Positions 34,650-44,963 of a stretch of 64,000 nt of DNA are shown here, one piece after another (the stretch's first letter is position 1; each line of letters opens with the position of its first letter). A model generated the notes under the pieces. It worked only from the letters and a program-made list of their open reading frames with translations. It made no database searches and was not told where the DNA came from. The stretch spans positions 248,001-312,000 of the forward strand of contig JAXRKN010000020.1 in assembly GCA_038502055.1 (NCBI GenBank). The letters run 5' to 3'. The DNA comes from Tanytarsus gracilentus (taxonomy: Eukaryota; Arthropoda; Insecta; Diptera; Chironomidae). Made by a program: the position numbers and the translations under genes.

Positions 34650-34712
34650 ATTTTTCAATTTTTAAAAATACGTTACAAAGACTTATAAGACTGTAACGTA
34701 TCTTTCAAATTT
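34650..34712 (+). repeat. Hairpin repeat family, copy C
   Basis: ATACGTTACA at 34668-34677 and TGTAACGTAT at 34692-34701, a perfect 10-bp inverted repeat around a 14-nt spacer, preceded by TTTTTCAATTTTTAAAA as in copies A and B. Confidence 0.7.
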
Positions 34713-34987
34713 AAATATTGTTTGGAAAACAGTATGACTTAAACTTTGGATTCGATTCAAAAACCTTGTCAAATTTATTCATCTTTTAAGTTTTAATTTT
34801 TTTTCTTATCAAATTAAATATTTGAAGTCTTTTAAAAAAACACTCAATGACTTCCAACACGCGAATAAATGAAACAAACATTTTTCTTATCATTTTATTA
34901 ACAATTTAGTATCCATGAGAGAATCCTCCAAAAAAAGAGTTTGAGATTAAATTTTTTTTATCTTTTGCATCTTTTTTATGATTTAAG

Positions 34988-36753
34988 TAAACATTCTGAC
35001 TGTCGCACATGGCTGTGTGATTGGTTGGACTTCACCTTCAATGCCATATTTGAGATCTGATGAAACCCATTTGAGAGGTGGATCGGTGACGGTTCAAGAA
35101 GCTTCGTGGATTGGTGAGAAAAATTTTAAATTAAAAATTGTAATTTAATTGAAATCTTTCCAGGTTCCTTCAACACGATCGGATCGCTGATTACAATTTT
35201 CTTAATCGGTTTTATTCGAGAAAGAATTGGAGAGAAAAAAACTTTGATGTTGCTCGTTTTTCCGAATTTAATTTCGTGGCTGATAATTTTTTTCTCCACT
35301 CAAGTTTGGCATCTTTATGCGGGAAGATTAATTGCTGGATTCACCAGTGGCGGACTATTAAGAATTATTCCAATTTTTACGGGAAAAATTTCCGAAAATC
35401 ATGTCAGAGGTAAATGTCAAAAAATTAAGAAAAATTTAGTAGATTTCAATTATTTTTTAGGTGCTCTCGGTTCTTACTTTCCTCTCGCAATTATCGGCGG
35501 TAATCTCATCATGTTCGTCCTTGGCGGATATTTAAAATTTCACATCCCGCCTTTGATCGCTTTATCACTGCCGACACTTTTCTTCATTTCAATGATTTTT
35601 CTGCCCGAAACGCCTCATTTTTATTTATCAAAAAATCAACACGAAAAAGCTTTGAAGTCTTTGATGTTTTACAGAAATTGCGATGAGAAAAATGACGCAA
35701 TTTTGGAAGAGCTTGAAACATTTAGAAAATCTATAAAAAATGTCGAGAAGGAAGAAGTTGGCGTGAAAGATTTTTGTGAGTTTTAAAATGTTTAAAATTT
35801 TTAAATCAAATTTTTAAAATGTTTTAAATTTTTAAATTTTTTAAAATGTTTGAAATTTTTAAATTAAATTTTTGAAATGTTTAAAAAATTTAAAATTATT
35901 TAAATTAAATTTTTAAAATGTTTAAAAATTTTAAAATTATTTAAATTAAATTTTTAAAATGTTTGAAATTTTTAAATTAAATTTGAATTTTTTTAGTGGC
36001 GCCCGAAAACCGTCGAGGTCTCTTGATGAGTTTCTTCCTGACATCAGTGAATGGATTCTCAGGAAATATCGCGATTTTGACTTACACCGCTGACATTTTC
36101 ATCAGTTCGGGTTCTTTTCTCACGCCAAATGAATCCTCAATGGTTGTCGGCGGAATTCAACTAGTCGGCGTTTACGTTGCGACACTAACAACTGACAAAT
36201 TTGGCCGAAAATTTCTAATGACAATTTCTTGCGGCGGAACTTTTCTTTTTCTCTTCATTTTGGCAACTTATGACTTTATGATCGATCACGAAATTATTGA
36301 GAACTCAATTGCGCTGAATTGGATTCCAATTTTTAGTCTCTCGATGGCGGTTTTTGTGATGTCACTCGGAATAGCTTCAATTCCACTCATGATGATTAGT
36401 GAACTGGTGCCGCATAAAGTGAGAAAATTATTGCGATTTAAATTTAAATTATTTGTTGAACTTTTTTAAAGATCCGCGAGGCTTCGATGATGATTTTCAT
36501 GGGATTTCTCATTGGATTTGCATTTATTAATCTCAAGGTAAGTTTTTAAGTAAAAAAAAATTCAAATTCAAATTTTTAAGAAATTTTAAAAAAATTAAAA
36601 AACTCTTTTTAGGTTTTTCCTCCAATGATGGAACTCATTAATCTGTACGGTTGCATGTGGTTTTACTCGTCTGTCTGTTTAGTTTCAACTTTCATCTCAA
36701 TTTTCATGCTGCCTGAGACAAAAGGAAAAAAATTATTCGAAAATCCAAGTTAA
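34988..36753 (+). CDS. Sugar transporter of the major facilitator family (Tret1-like), 5' end not found
   Basis: Six exons (34988-35113, 35164-35409, 35461-35775, 35997-36418, 36472-36537, 36613-36753) join in phase to about 438 residues. Opens with VNILTVAHGCVIGWTSPSMPYL, the typical first membrane helix of insect trehalose/glucose transporters, and keeps QEASWIGS, GRLIAGFTSGG, FLPETPHFYLSK, APENRRG, DKFGRKF and the final PETKGK. Twelve hydrophobic segments are consistent with the fold. It should move a sugar across the plasma membrane; the substrate is not determined. Only the N-terminal tail, probably a short first exon ending in phase 1, is missing. The usual Arg in some RGxLG loop positions is preserved around HVRGALG. 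Confidence 0.87.
35776..35996. repeat. AT-rich tandem array in a transporter intron
   Basis: Repeated TTTAAAATGTTTRAAATTTTTAAATTAAA units fill the intron. Low-complexity expansion. Confidence 0.7.
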
Positions 36754-37291
36754 ATATACAAAAATTGTGTGCCGATCAAAAGTTGATGGTTGAAAGATTT
36801 TTGTTGTAATAAAATAGTGATTTTAGAGCTCCGCTGTCTTTTTGTTTCGGTATTTTTGAAACTTAAATTTTTTTTTAATCATTTAAAAAATTTTGACTTC
36901 AATTATTTTTCACAAAAAAATTTCAGGAACGGCGTGACCTTTTTTGTGGCTTGCCTATGAAGTTATGTTTTTAAAATTAATTTTTCGAAATTATTATAAA
37001 TCTTTTAAAAACATTTTATAAAATAAAATCATAAATATTTAAATTCATTCTCTTTTTATTACATTTATAATTAATTGTTAATTAAAATTTAGATCAAAAA
37101 TTTTTTAACGGTCAATAAATTTTTAAATATTGCAGTTTGAACTCGAATTTTGCGCTTAAAGCAAAAAGTTGAGAAAAATTTTAAAAAAATCTAAAAGCTC
37201 TTTTCCTGTTCAACAAAAATAACATAAACAATAACAAAAAATTCCATCGTAAAAATTTAATTTTTCACGATTCTAATAAGTTTCAGTTAAA
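36754..37291. other. Intergenic, AT-rich
   Basis: 3' end of the transporter and 5' region of the next zinc-finger gene. Nothing distinctive seen. Confidence 0.4.
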
Positions 37292-39313
37292 ATGATGATA
37301 TTCGAGAGCTTTTGCGCCCTTTGCAGTGACAACTTGAGCTCTTACATTGAGTTTGCGAGTCTCGCACATTTGACGGAAGTCGGGAAAATAAACTTGGTAA
37401 ATTTAAAAAAAAATTTGTGCAATTTTAAATAAAAAAAATTGTTTTAAAATTAAATTTTAATATTTTAAAGATATGAGAGTTCATCATTAAGTTCATTCAA
37501 TCTATCTTTAATGATTAAAATGTGTAGTTTGACCTGAATTGTGTTCACATGAAAGTTAAAGCAAAAGATCCAGTTCGAAAGATCCAGTTAAAAATTAAAA
37601 ATTTTTAATCACATTGATCACAATAATTAATTACTAAAATTTCATCATCCAGCTTAAGAAATTTTATCAAATCACCTAATTTTAATTCTTTTCATTTTAG
37701 CCAATTTCATCCGACTCCAAAATCTGCCTCAACTGCTATGAATTCCTCCTCAAAATCCAAAGATTTATCGAAAACTCTAATAAAGTTCAAGACTTTCTCG
37801 CCTTTGTCTCATCGAATTTCACAAATCCCGACGAACCGACCATCAACACAGCCCGAAACTCATTTGGACTCAATGTAAGGTTCGATCAACAGACATCAAC
37901 CGAAGACATTGATCAACCTGAAATTAATCTACAAGAAATGAATTTAGCGGAGATTCAGGAAGACAATTTTGTGATTGAAGGAAATGTCATCGTTGAGGCT
38001 GAAGGCGATCAGATTGAGGATGATGAAGTTTTGGAGGAAAATGTCAAGGAGGAAAAGGTTGAAAATCAATTTGAAGAGTTTGAGTGAGTAAAATTAAAAG
38101 TTTATGAAAACTGAAATATTTAAAAAAAAATATTTTAAATTTAATTTTTTAAATAATCTCTAAAATCTTTTAATAATTTTTTTAAGTTACATCTGTCACA
38201 TATGCAATGAGGAGTTTAAAACATTTCTCGCCCTCCACTCTCACACTCGAAAAAATCACGATATTCTTCCCGAAGTTTACTGTCCATGCGGCACAACTCT
38301 CTCATCTCGCGCTCAAATTCAATATCACAAAAGAATTCACACCTCGACAAAATTTTACGCCTGCAAGGATTGTGAAAAAGTTTACTCGCATCAGCAGTCG
38401 CTGCATAATCACATCAAAAAATTCCATGACAGTTCAAAACCTTTCGGCTGCTCGAAATGCCATAAAAAATTTGACAGCGAGAGAAAGCTGAAAATTCACA
38501 ATCAAACGCACCTTCCCGATGACAAAAAGTTAATTCATCCATGTCCGATTGAAGATTGCGATAAAATGTTCTCTAAGTCGGTCAACGTTCAAGCGCACAT
38601 CAAAGCGATTCACATGAAAAATAAACCGTTTTTGTGTTCGCATTGCGGGAAAAATTTTACCACGAAAGGCGCTCTCAAAGAACATCAAATTATTCACTCG
38701 GATCAGTTTCCTTACGTTTGTCAGTTCTGCGATAAAAGATTCAAAAATCTTCCGCGACTGAAAACGCACGAAGACACGCATTGCGTTACTCAGTACATCT
38801 GCAATGTCTGTGGAATAGCTTTGAACACAAAGCGAACCCTCAAAATGCACATGGTCGTGCACAGTGATCAGAAGAAATTTAAATGCGAATTTTGTGGATC
38901 ATCATTTAAGCGATCGAAGGCACTGAAAAATCATTTAATTCTTCATAGCGGCTTGAGGCCTTACGCGTGTCCCTTTTGTGATAAAACTTTCGCTAACGGA
39001 TCTAATTGTCGAAGTCATAAGAAAAAATCTCATCCACAAGAGTTGGCAGCATTTGAGGCGGCTGGAAAGTCAAAACCTACGCCGAACATTCCGACCTTGG
39101 ATCAGCTCATGCCGAAGTAAGTTTTTTTGATTAATTTTTTAAATTTAAAGCAATCAAAATATTTTTCTTTTTAGGGGTCAACAAGAACCTCTTTTAGTCG
39201 TCGACAGCTCTGGAATTATTTTTCAGGAAATTTCATCCACCGACATCAAAACAGAATTGCCGTCAATCGTTATGGAAACAACTGAAAATTTTATTGTGTC
39301 AAAGGAAAAATGA
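37292..39313 (+). CDS. ZAD domain C2H2 zinc-finger protein
   Basis: Four exons (37292-37396, 37701-38083, 38187-39116, 39175-39313) join in phase to 518 residues. The ZAD is split by intron 1 (CALC near residue 8, then CLNC). An acidic linker follows, then about ten C2H2 fingers in exon 3 (first YICHICNEEF, one with the wider CPIEDC spacing) and a short tail rich in Ser, Thr and Glu. The last finger FANGSNCRSHKKKSHPQEL closely matches that of the gene at 12,366-14,144 (NNASNCRKHKKKDHPMEL), so the two are likely paralogues about 25 kb apart in opposite orientation. Presumed nuclear regulator. Confidence 0.9.
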
Positions 39314-39660
39314 AAAAGGTTCTTAAAATAAATTTAAATTTTTAAAAATATTAATTTAGTTATTTTTAAATTAAACTTAAATTTAAATTTAAACATTTAA
39401 TTATTTTTTTTGAGTTAAAATTAGTTACAAAAGTTTTTTTGATTGAAATTAAATTTTTTCACTGTCATAATTATTTAATTTTTAACGGTCATATAAAATT
39501 TAAATCACTTCAGGATATTAATTAATCTCTATCCTAGGATTAAAAATTAATCTTAATCCTAAGATAAAAAATTAATCGTAGGATTAAAATAAACAATTAA
39601 TCTTAATCCTCCGATTAATTGAGATAATTCGAGGATTAATTTTTCAGCAAGTTTAAAAAT
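39314..39660. repeat. Intergenic with TTAATCCTA palindromic repeats
   Basis: From about 39,515 to 39,645 the motif ATTAATCYTARGATTAA recurs at least five times in both orientations. The rest is plain AT-rich 3' flank. Confidence 0.6.
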
Positions 39661-40470
39661 CTACAAAAATTTATATTTCACAAAGCTCCACTGATAAATT
39701 TCTAAAATATTTTTCTTCGAACATCTTTCTTTAATTTTTTTAATCAAATCCACAACTTTTTTCCGATTATGCATTGCGTCATCTGAAATGCACTTGTTGC
39801 GATCTAAATTTAAATTCGTCAACTTTTTTAATCCATCAAATTCGTTGAAATCGATAAAATTAATCAAATTGCTTTCGAGTGTGATGTGGAAAAGTTTTGG
39901 GTTGAATTTAAATAAATCTCGCTCGAGCCTCTTGATTTCGTTGTAGAAAAGATTTAAGTAAATTAGATTGGGAAAATTTCGGAGATTTTCGGTGTCGATT
40001 TTTTGTAGTCCGCAACTTTTAACTTCAATTCTTTCCAGGTTAGGAAAGAAACTGCTTAAATTTGCGGGAAAAACTTTCACAATTTTATCTTCCATTTCTC
40101 CGCTGATTTGAACTCCGCGGACATCAAAATTCGTCATGTTGTTTTTGTGAGTTCCATTGACTGAATTAATTACGAAATCAGTTGAATTTGACTCAAATCT
40201 GTTGATCACATTGCAATAATAGACTTTGACGTTTTTGTGTGGATGTCTAGTGCGAAAGTCGCAAGTGATGTCGAACGAAGATGAAAATGCAAAAATGAAG
40301 AAAATCGTGAAAAATCTAGAAAAATAAGTTTAATTTAATTAAAAAAATTTTCACAGTTTTTAATTTATTTTAGAAGAAATTTAAAATTAATTGAATAAAA
40401 AAAATATTTGAATAAATTAATAAAAATTAAAATTTTTAAAATTTCAAACTCACCGCAAAAAAATCATCAT
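39661..40470 (-). CDS. Small secreted leucine-rich-repeat protein
   Basis: Two exons (40470-40454, 40315-39661) join in phase to 223 residues. A hydrophobic signal peptide MMIFLRFFTIFFIFAFSSS spans the junction. N-terminal Cys pair, then leucine-rich repeats (FPNLERIEV, FPNLIYLNLFYNEI, PKLFHITLESNLI, LKKLTNLNLDRN) and a C-terminal Cys near KERCSKK. Layout matches the LRR gene at 33,324-33,959, so they are probably relatives of one small family. Function unknown; binding to other extracellular proteins is plausible. Confidence 0.82.
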
Positions 40471-40713
40471 GATCTTTTCTGTTCTATCGTCAAACTTTAA
40501 ATGATGCCTCGCAAAAAAATCTCCGAGTTCTTTTAATAAATTTTTTTAAAACCGCAAATTATCACAATTTAAATTAAATTTTCGTTCTCTCGATGACGAA
40601 TATTTTAGTCTTTACGAGATAAGTTTTAATAAAAAAATTCGAGCGATGTTTGTGCAGGTGTCGATGAAATTTCTCACTTTAAATTTAGAGACAGTCTTTA
40701 TCAGTGTCTCGAG

Positions 40714-42148
40714 ATGAAAGGAACAATTTTTGTGGTTTTATTGGTTGTGATTGGGGTGAGGGTTGAGGTTGGGTAGGTAGAGATAAATTTTTAAAATTTA
40801 ACAGGAAATTTAATAAGAAAATTTTTTAATGAATTTTTTTTATAAGAAAATATTTAAAAAATTAAATTCGAATTTCATTTTTTTTTATTAAATTTTAAAT
40901 TATTTTTAAAAATAGCCTAAATAATTTTAATTAAATTAATTTTTACTCTGAAAATATTGAAAAATCCTTTTAAAAACTCATAAATTTCATAGCTGACTCG
41001 GCATGCTGCAGATGATGTGTAAAAGATAATAAAGTGTGTTCACATTGTGTCATTAGAAAAAAATATAAAAATAAAAAAATTTACCCCTTAAACTTATGCA
41101 AAAAAATTCTAATATAAGTTTTCAAAAAATATTTTTTAGCGCATTATTTGAAGAGAAAATCAAAATCATCGGAGCTGATGGAGTTGTTAAAAATCGATAT
41201 CAACTCTACGAAACAAATATTGAAGATTTTTGTGAATCGGAACCTTGCAGAAAGTACTTCAGAAGAGCGAGTGAGTGAAATTTATTTATAAAAGAGAAAT
41301 TCATTAAGATTTGAGTAGAAATTTTACTAATTTATAATTTTAACAATTTTTAATTAATAACATTTAGTAATTCATGTAAAATCAAGTAATTTTAAAATTA
41401 TATTTTTAATTAAATTAAAAAATTAATCAACTTAATTAATAAAATTTTTAGCAGAATTAAGATTAAGATTTTCTAATTTTTAGATGAAGAATATGATTGC
41501 GGTGAGAATGAAGTTTATCACAAAGTAAATGTGACCAATCATTGCGGGCTTGGCTGTCCTTCGGGTAATTAATATTAAAATTCAACAAAGAAATGTTTAA
41601 AATTTAGATTTTAATTTATTTTAATATTTAAAATTCCTAATCTTCCTTAGGATGTTACTGCAAACCTGGATATGTGAAATTGAAGAAAAGAGAACCTTGC
41701 GTGCCGGTTGAGGAAACTGATGGTGAGCAAATTTTTAAACTTAAACACCAACAAAAGAATTTTAAAATTAAAAAATCATTTTTTAACTTCAAAAAACAAA
41801 ATTTTCAACACTTTTTTTACTTCGAATAATTCTCAAGCTTCATAATTTTTTTAAGATTTTAACTGCAAGAAAAACGAAATTCTCGGCTGTGGAAAATATG
41901 ACTGTCAACCTTACTGCGACATCGGACCAGATCCGCTTTGCTATCAAAACAATTTCGAGTGTCGGTTGAGCTACAATTGCTTCTGCAAACCGGGCTATAT
42001 TCGACTTGATGGCGGTGAGTGCATAAAAAATGAAAAATGTCCTTACATTTTGCTCGATGATGCCGTTGAGGAGAAAGAGTTCAAACCCAAAAAGCCTTTT
42101 AGTGCTGTTCCGTTCTTGGAGAAGACTAAAATTGGAGGCGATTTGTGA
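40714..42148 (+). CDS. Secreted cysteine-rich protein with two TIL-type domains
   Basis: Five exons (40714-40772, 41140-41270, 41484-41564, 41651-41722, 41856-42148) join in phase to 211 residues. Signal peptide MKGTIFVVLLVVIGVRVEVG. The second module (NCKKNEILGCGK...CFCKPGYIRLDGGECI...KC) has the ten cysteines of a trypsin-inhibitor-like (TIL) domain. The first (DCGENEVYHKV...CYCKPGYVKLKKREPC) is shorter and has fewer cysteines. TIL proteins often inhibit serine proteases, but the reactive site cannot be assigned here. It could equally be a structural or binding protein. Confidence 0.85.
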
Positions 42149-42880
42149 AATTATGAAAATTTATGTGTTTAAAAAAGGAAAATTAATAAATTTAAAATTT
42201 TGAACATAGTAAAAAATTTAAGTTTTAATTTAAATATTCAAAAAATTTAATTTTAAAAATTCAAAAATTTAAAAGATTTAAAATTTGAAAATTTAATAAT
42301 TTAAAAATTTGAAAATATAAAATTTAAAATTTAAAAATTTAAAAATTTGAAAATATAAAAATCTAAAATTCTAAAAATTTAAAAAATAAAAAATAAAAAA
42401 TTTAAAATATTGATTAAAAATTTTTTATCTCAATCACCAAAATTTTTCTCTTTTACTCTTCAAAAAACCAAAAAAAAGTTTCTCTCTCATGTTGCGTAAT
42501 TTTCCACAAAAAAATAAACAAAAAAAACTTTTCGATATTCTCTCGAATTCTCTCTCACTTTTTTTCAACCTGTTGATCGCTGACACACATTCTCTCTCTC
42601 TCTCTCCACATTACGTCAAAACGACCTCGCATAACTTTTTAGTATATTACGAGCCGCTGGAGAGTCGAAAGCTGAAAATATTTGCAGACTCAGACGAAAA
42701 TAAAATTTATAACAAAAAGCAATTGTTCGTTTTTTTTCTTGAAGTTGAAACACATCAAGGTCGGTGTTATAAGAAATAATTTGAAAGTTTATAAAAGTGA
42801 AAAAATAATTAAAAACTCTCAAAACTCTTCAGGTACAAAAAACCTAAAAAATTCATCTCAAATCACCAAAAAAAATCACA
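42149..42880. other. Intergenic with AT tandem array and CT microsatellite
   Basis: 42,190-42,420 is an imperfect tandem array of AAAATTTAAAAATTTGAAAAT. A (CT)n run at about 42,591-42,604 and scattered CTCTC just before the small membrane protein gene might bind GAGA-type factors. Plus-strand frames here are low complexity. Confidence 0.5.
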
Positions 42881-43147
42881 ATGTCCGTCACATCAGAAAA
42901 TATCAAAAAAACCAAAAGTGAATCACAAGAAAGTGACGTCGATGAAAGCTCCAAAGGTTCAACGATTGTCAATTGGCTTCAAAAGCCGTTCGACTTTGTC
43001 CACATGATGTTCCAGTTCTTAATTTATTTTATGGTCAGAATGGCAACGGAAGGTTGCATGCTGCCGATGAATGAATTAGATGAAAATGAGCGAGAAGATG
43101 AAAAAGAAGAAGAAGAAGAAAATAATGAGGAAAAAAAAGAAAATTAG
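42881..43147 (+). CDS. Small protein of 88 residues with one membrane segment
   Basis: Single-exon ORF. A Ser/Glu-rich polar head is followed by a hydrophobic segment about residues 38-55 (FDFVHMMFQFLIYFMVRM) and a strongly acidic Glu/Lys tail that resembles low complexity. The start context CACAATG is reasonable and a CT-rich stretch precedes it. I do not recognise the family; a real small gene is plausible but unproven. Confidence 0.5.
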   Translation: MSVTSENIKKTKSESQESDVDESSKGSTIVNWLQKPFDFVHMMFQFLIYFMVRMATEGCMLPMNELDENEREDEKEEEEENNEEKKEN

Positions 43148-44963
43148 ATTTTAAAAGAATTAAATTTAAGAACTTTCTGTGGTGAATGAATCAAATTTTA
43201 AAAAGATTATTGAAGACTTAAAAGTTAACAAATGAAAATCAATTTTTTTTATAGTTTTACGCAAAATTTTGTCTTATCAATAACAAAATTCTTGCCTTAG
43301 AACAAAAACATATAAATTTGTTTTTGACGATTTTAATTTGAATGTGAAAAATATTTCTAACAACTTGCCGAATATTAACAAGGGGTGGGTAACTTGCTAA
43401 AAATTATGAAATTTAAAAATTTATGAAAATTTGTATAATTTATATTTTATTTTAAAATTATGAAATTTTTGTCAAAGTTTCCCTCCCCTAGATTTTGATT
43501 GCCATTGAAAATTTCAATTAAGAAATCATTTAAAATAATTTTATTATTTCAAAAGACTGAAACAGTTTAAATAATTGAAAGTTTCCGTAATGAAATCTTG
43601 AAATTAACTTTTTTGTCAAGTTTAAAATAAGAACAAAAAAGTTTAAAATTCTTTTAAATATTATTTTTGTAAAGTCATTCTAAAAAAACTTGAAAGGAAA
43701 TTTTTTTTTCTGATGATCGAGCAAAAAATTAACATGACGCAGATATTTTCTCTGACGTCACTAGACTGCGTGAATGATTTTTTTCTTTCACAAATCTCTT
43801 TGACAAAAATTTTTAACGTATTTTAAATTTTTGTGTTCATAAAAATGTTTAATAAATTTTTGCAGAAATTAAATAAAATATTTTGTAAAATGATGAAAAT
43901 ATTTAAAATAAAAAATTAATCCAGACCAATTTGAAAAATTTTAATGTATTGAATTGATTTTTTAGCCATTGCATTGTTCATTTTTGATTGATCTTCAAAG
44001 TCACAAAACAAGACCAAACTAAAAAAAGATGGATTTTTACTACAGCATTGCTCAAAACCTTCAAAGATAATTTTTATTTTGTAATAAATAATTTATTCAT
44101 AAACTTTTTTTTTTCTTTTTTATTTTTTATCTTTTTGTGTTTTGTTCCTTCGTTGGTTTTCCCGTTCCCACTTCCTTATTATCTTATCCGATTGTTCAGG
44201 GTTACGCGGCACCCCACGTGTGGGTTTTGAAACATTTTTGTTAATTGTTTGGTAAGTTTTTTTTCTTTAGTAAAAACAGATAATTTTTTTTCAGTTTTAT
44301 TAATTAGTTGAATGATATTAAGTTACTTAAGGGTGATTATTAGTTAATCCGTTTTTTGTTTAATTGAACTTTAGATTTATTTGTGTGCATCTTTGTGTCT
44401 GTGTGAAAATGCAAAATATGAGAAAATAAAATAATTTTTAATTTTATAAAAAATTGTACAAAAATATTTTTTTTCATCTACGTAATAATTTTAACAGTCC
44501 GCCAGTCCCTTAAACGATTCAACATGCATGTTTGTAATTATTTTCTATCGTTGACCAACATTTGAAGTCTCTTTTGAGATTTAACATTGGTGCACGCACA
44601 CCTAGTTGGAAATGTAAAGAAGAAAACATCATGCAACGCACAAAACATCGCGAATCTTAGACGAAAAAAAAATCAAAACATGCATCGCTAAAAGTGAATG
44701 ACCTGATAGATTAAATTTACGATTTAAAATTTTTTTAAACACCATAAAAAATTTAAATTTTATTAATAAAAAATTTCCGACGAAAATGTCAAACAGAAAG
44801 TAATTTATTTTTTTGTTAAAAAAAGTTGCATAAAAAAGGTGACGTAAAAGGCTATTCGAATGATTTTTATGAGCGATCGTCAATAAAAATGAAATAAAAA
44901 AAGAAGCGGGAGATTTTTTAGAAATCAGATAAAAAAATTCAGTTTAATTTAACTTTTTGCGAA
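43148..44963. other. Long intergenic region, 1.8 kb
   Basis: AT-rich. The only recognisable item is the dispersed motif at 44,203-44,240. Frames at 43,988-44,230 and 44,629-44,883 are Phe/Lys-rich low complexity and not supported as genes. Confidence 0.45.
44203..44240 (+). repeat. Dispersed motif GGCACCCCACGTGTGGG, copy 2
   Basis: GGGTTACGCGGCACCCCACG followed by TGTGGGTTTTGAAACATTTTT, nearly identical to the right boundary of the element at 9,252-9,298. Here no left partner is visible upstream, so only the end of the family is present. Confidence 0.6.

Larger units (their letters stand above)
33960..34987. other. Intergenic with two hairpin repeats; probably hides the first exon of the sugar transporter
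   Basis: AT-rich. Contains hairpin copies B and C. The transporter downstream needs an upstream exon ending in phase 1; I could not find a convincing one here. Confidence 0.45.

Noticed and set aside
34900..34945. ATG at about 34,915 as first exon of the sugar transporter
   Set aside because: Its only nearby donor (AGA|GTTTGA) is phase 0, while the next exon requires phase 1 and would begin with a stop.
42489..42921. Plus-strand ORFs upstream of the small membrane protein
   Set aside because: Low-complexity Leu/Ser/Lys text over a CT microsatellite and leader; frames disagree with the neighbouring gene.
44629..44883. 84-codon minus-strand ORF
   Set aside because: Phe/Lys/Asn-rich low complexity in AT-rich spacer; not supported by splice sites or motifs.
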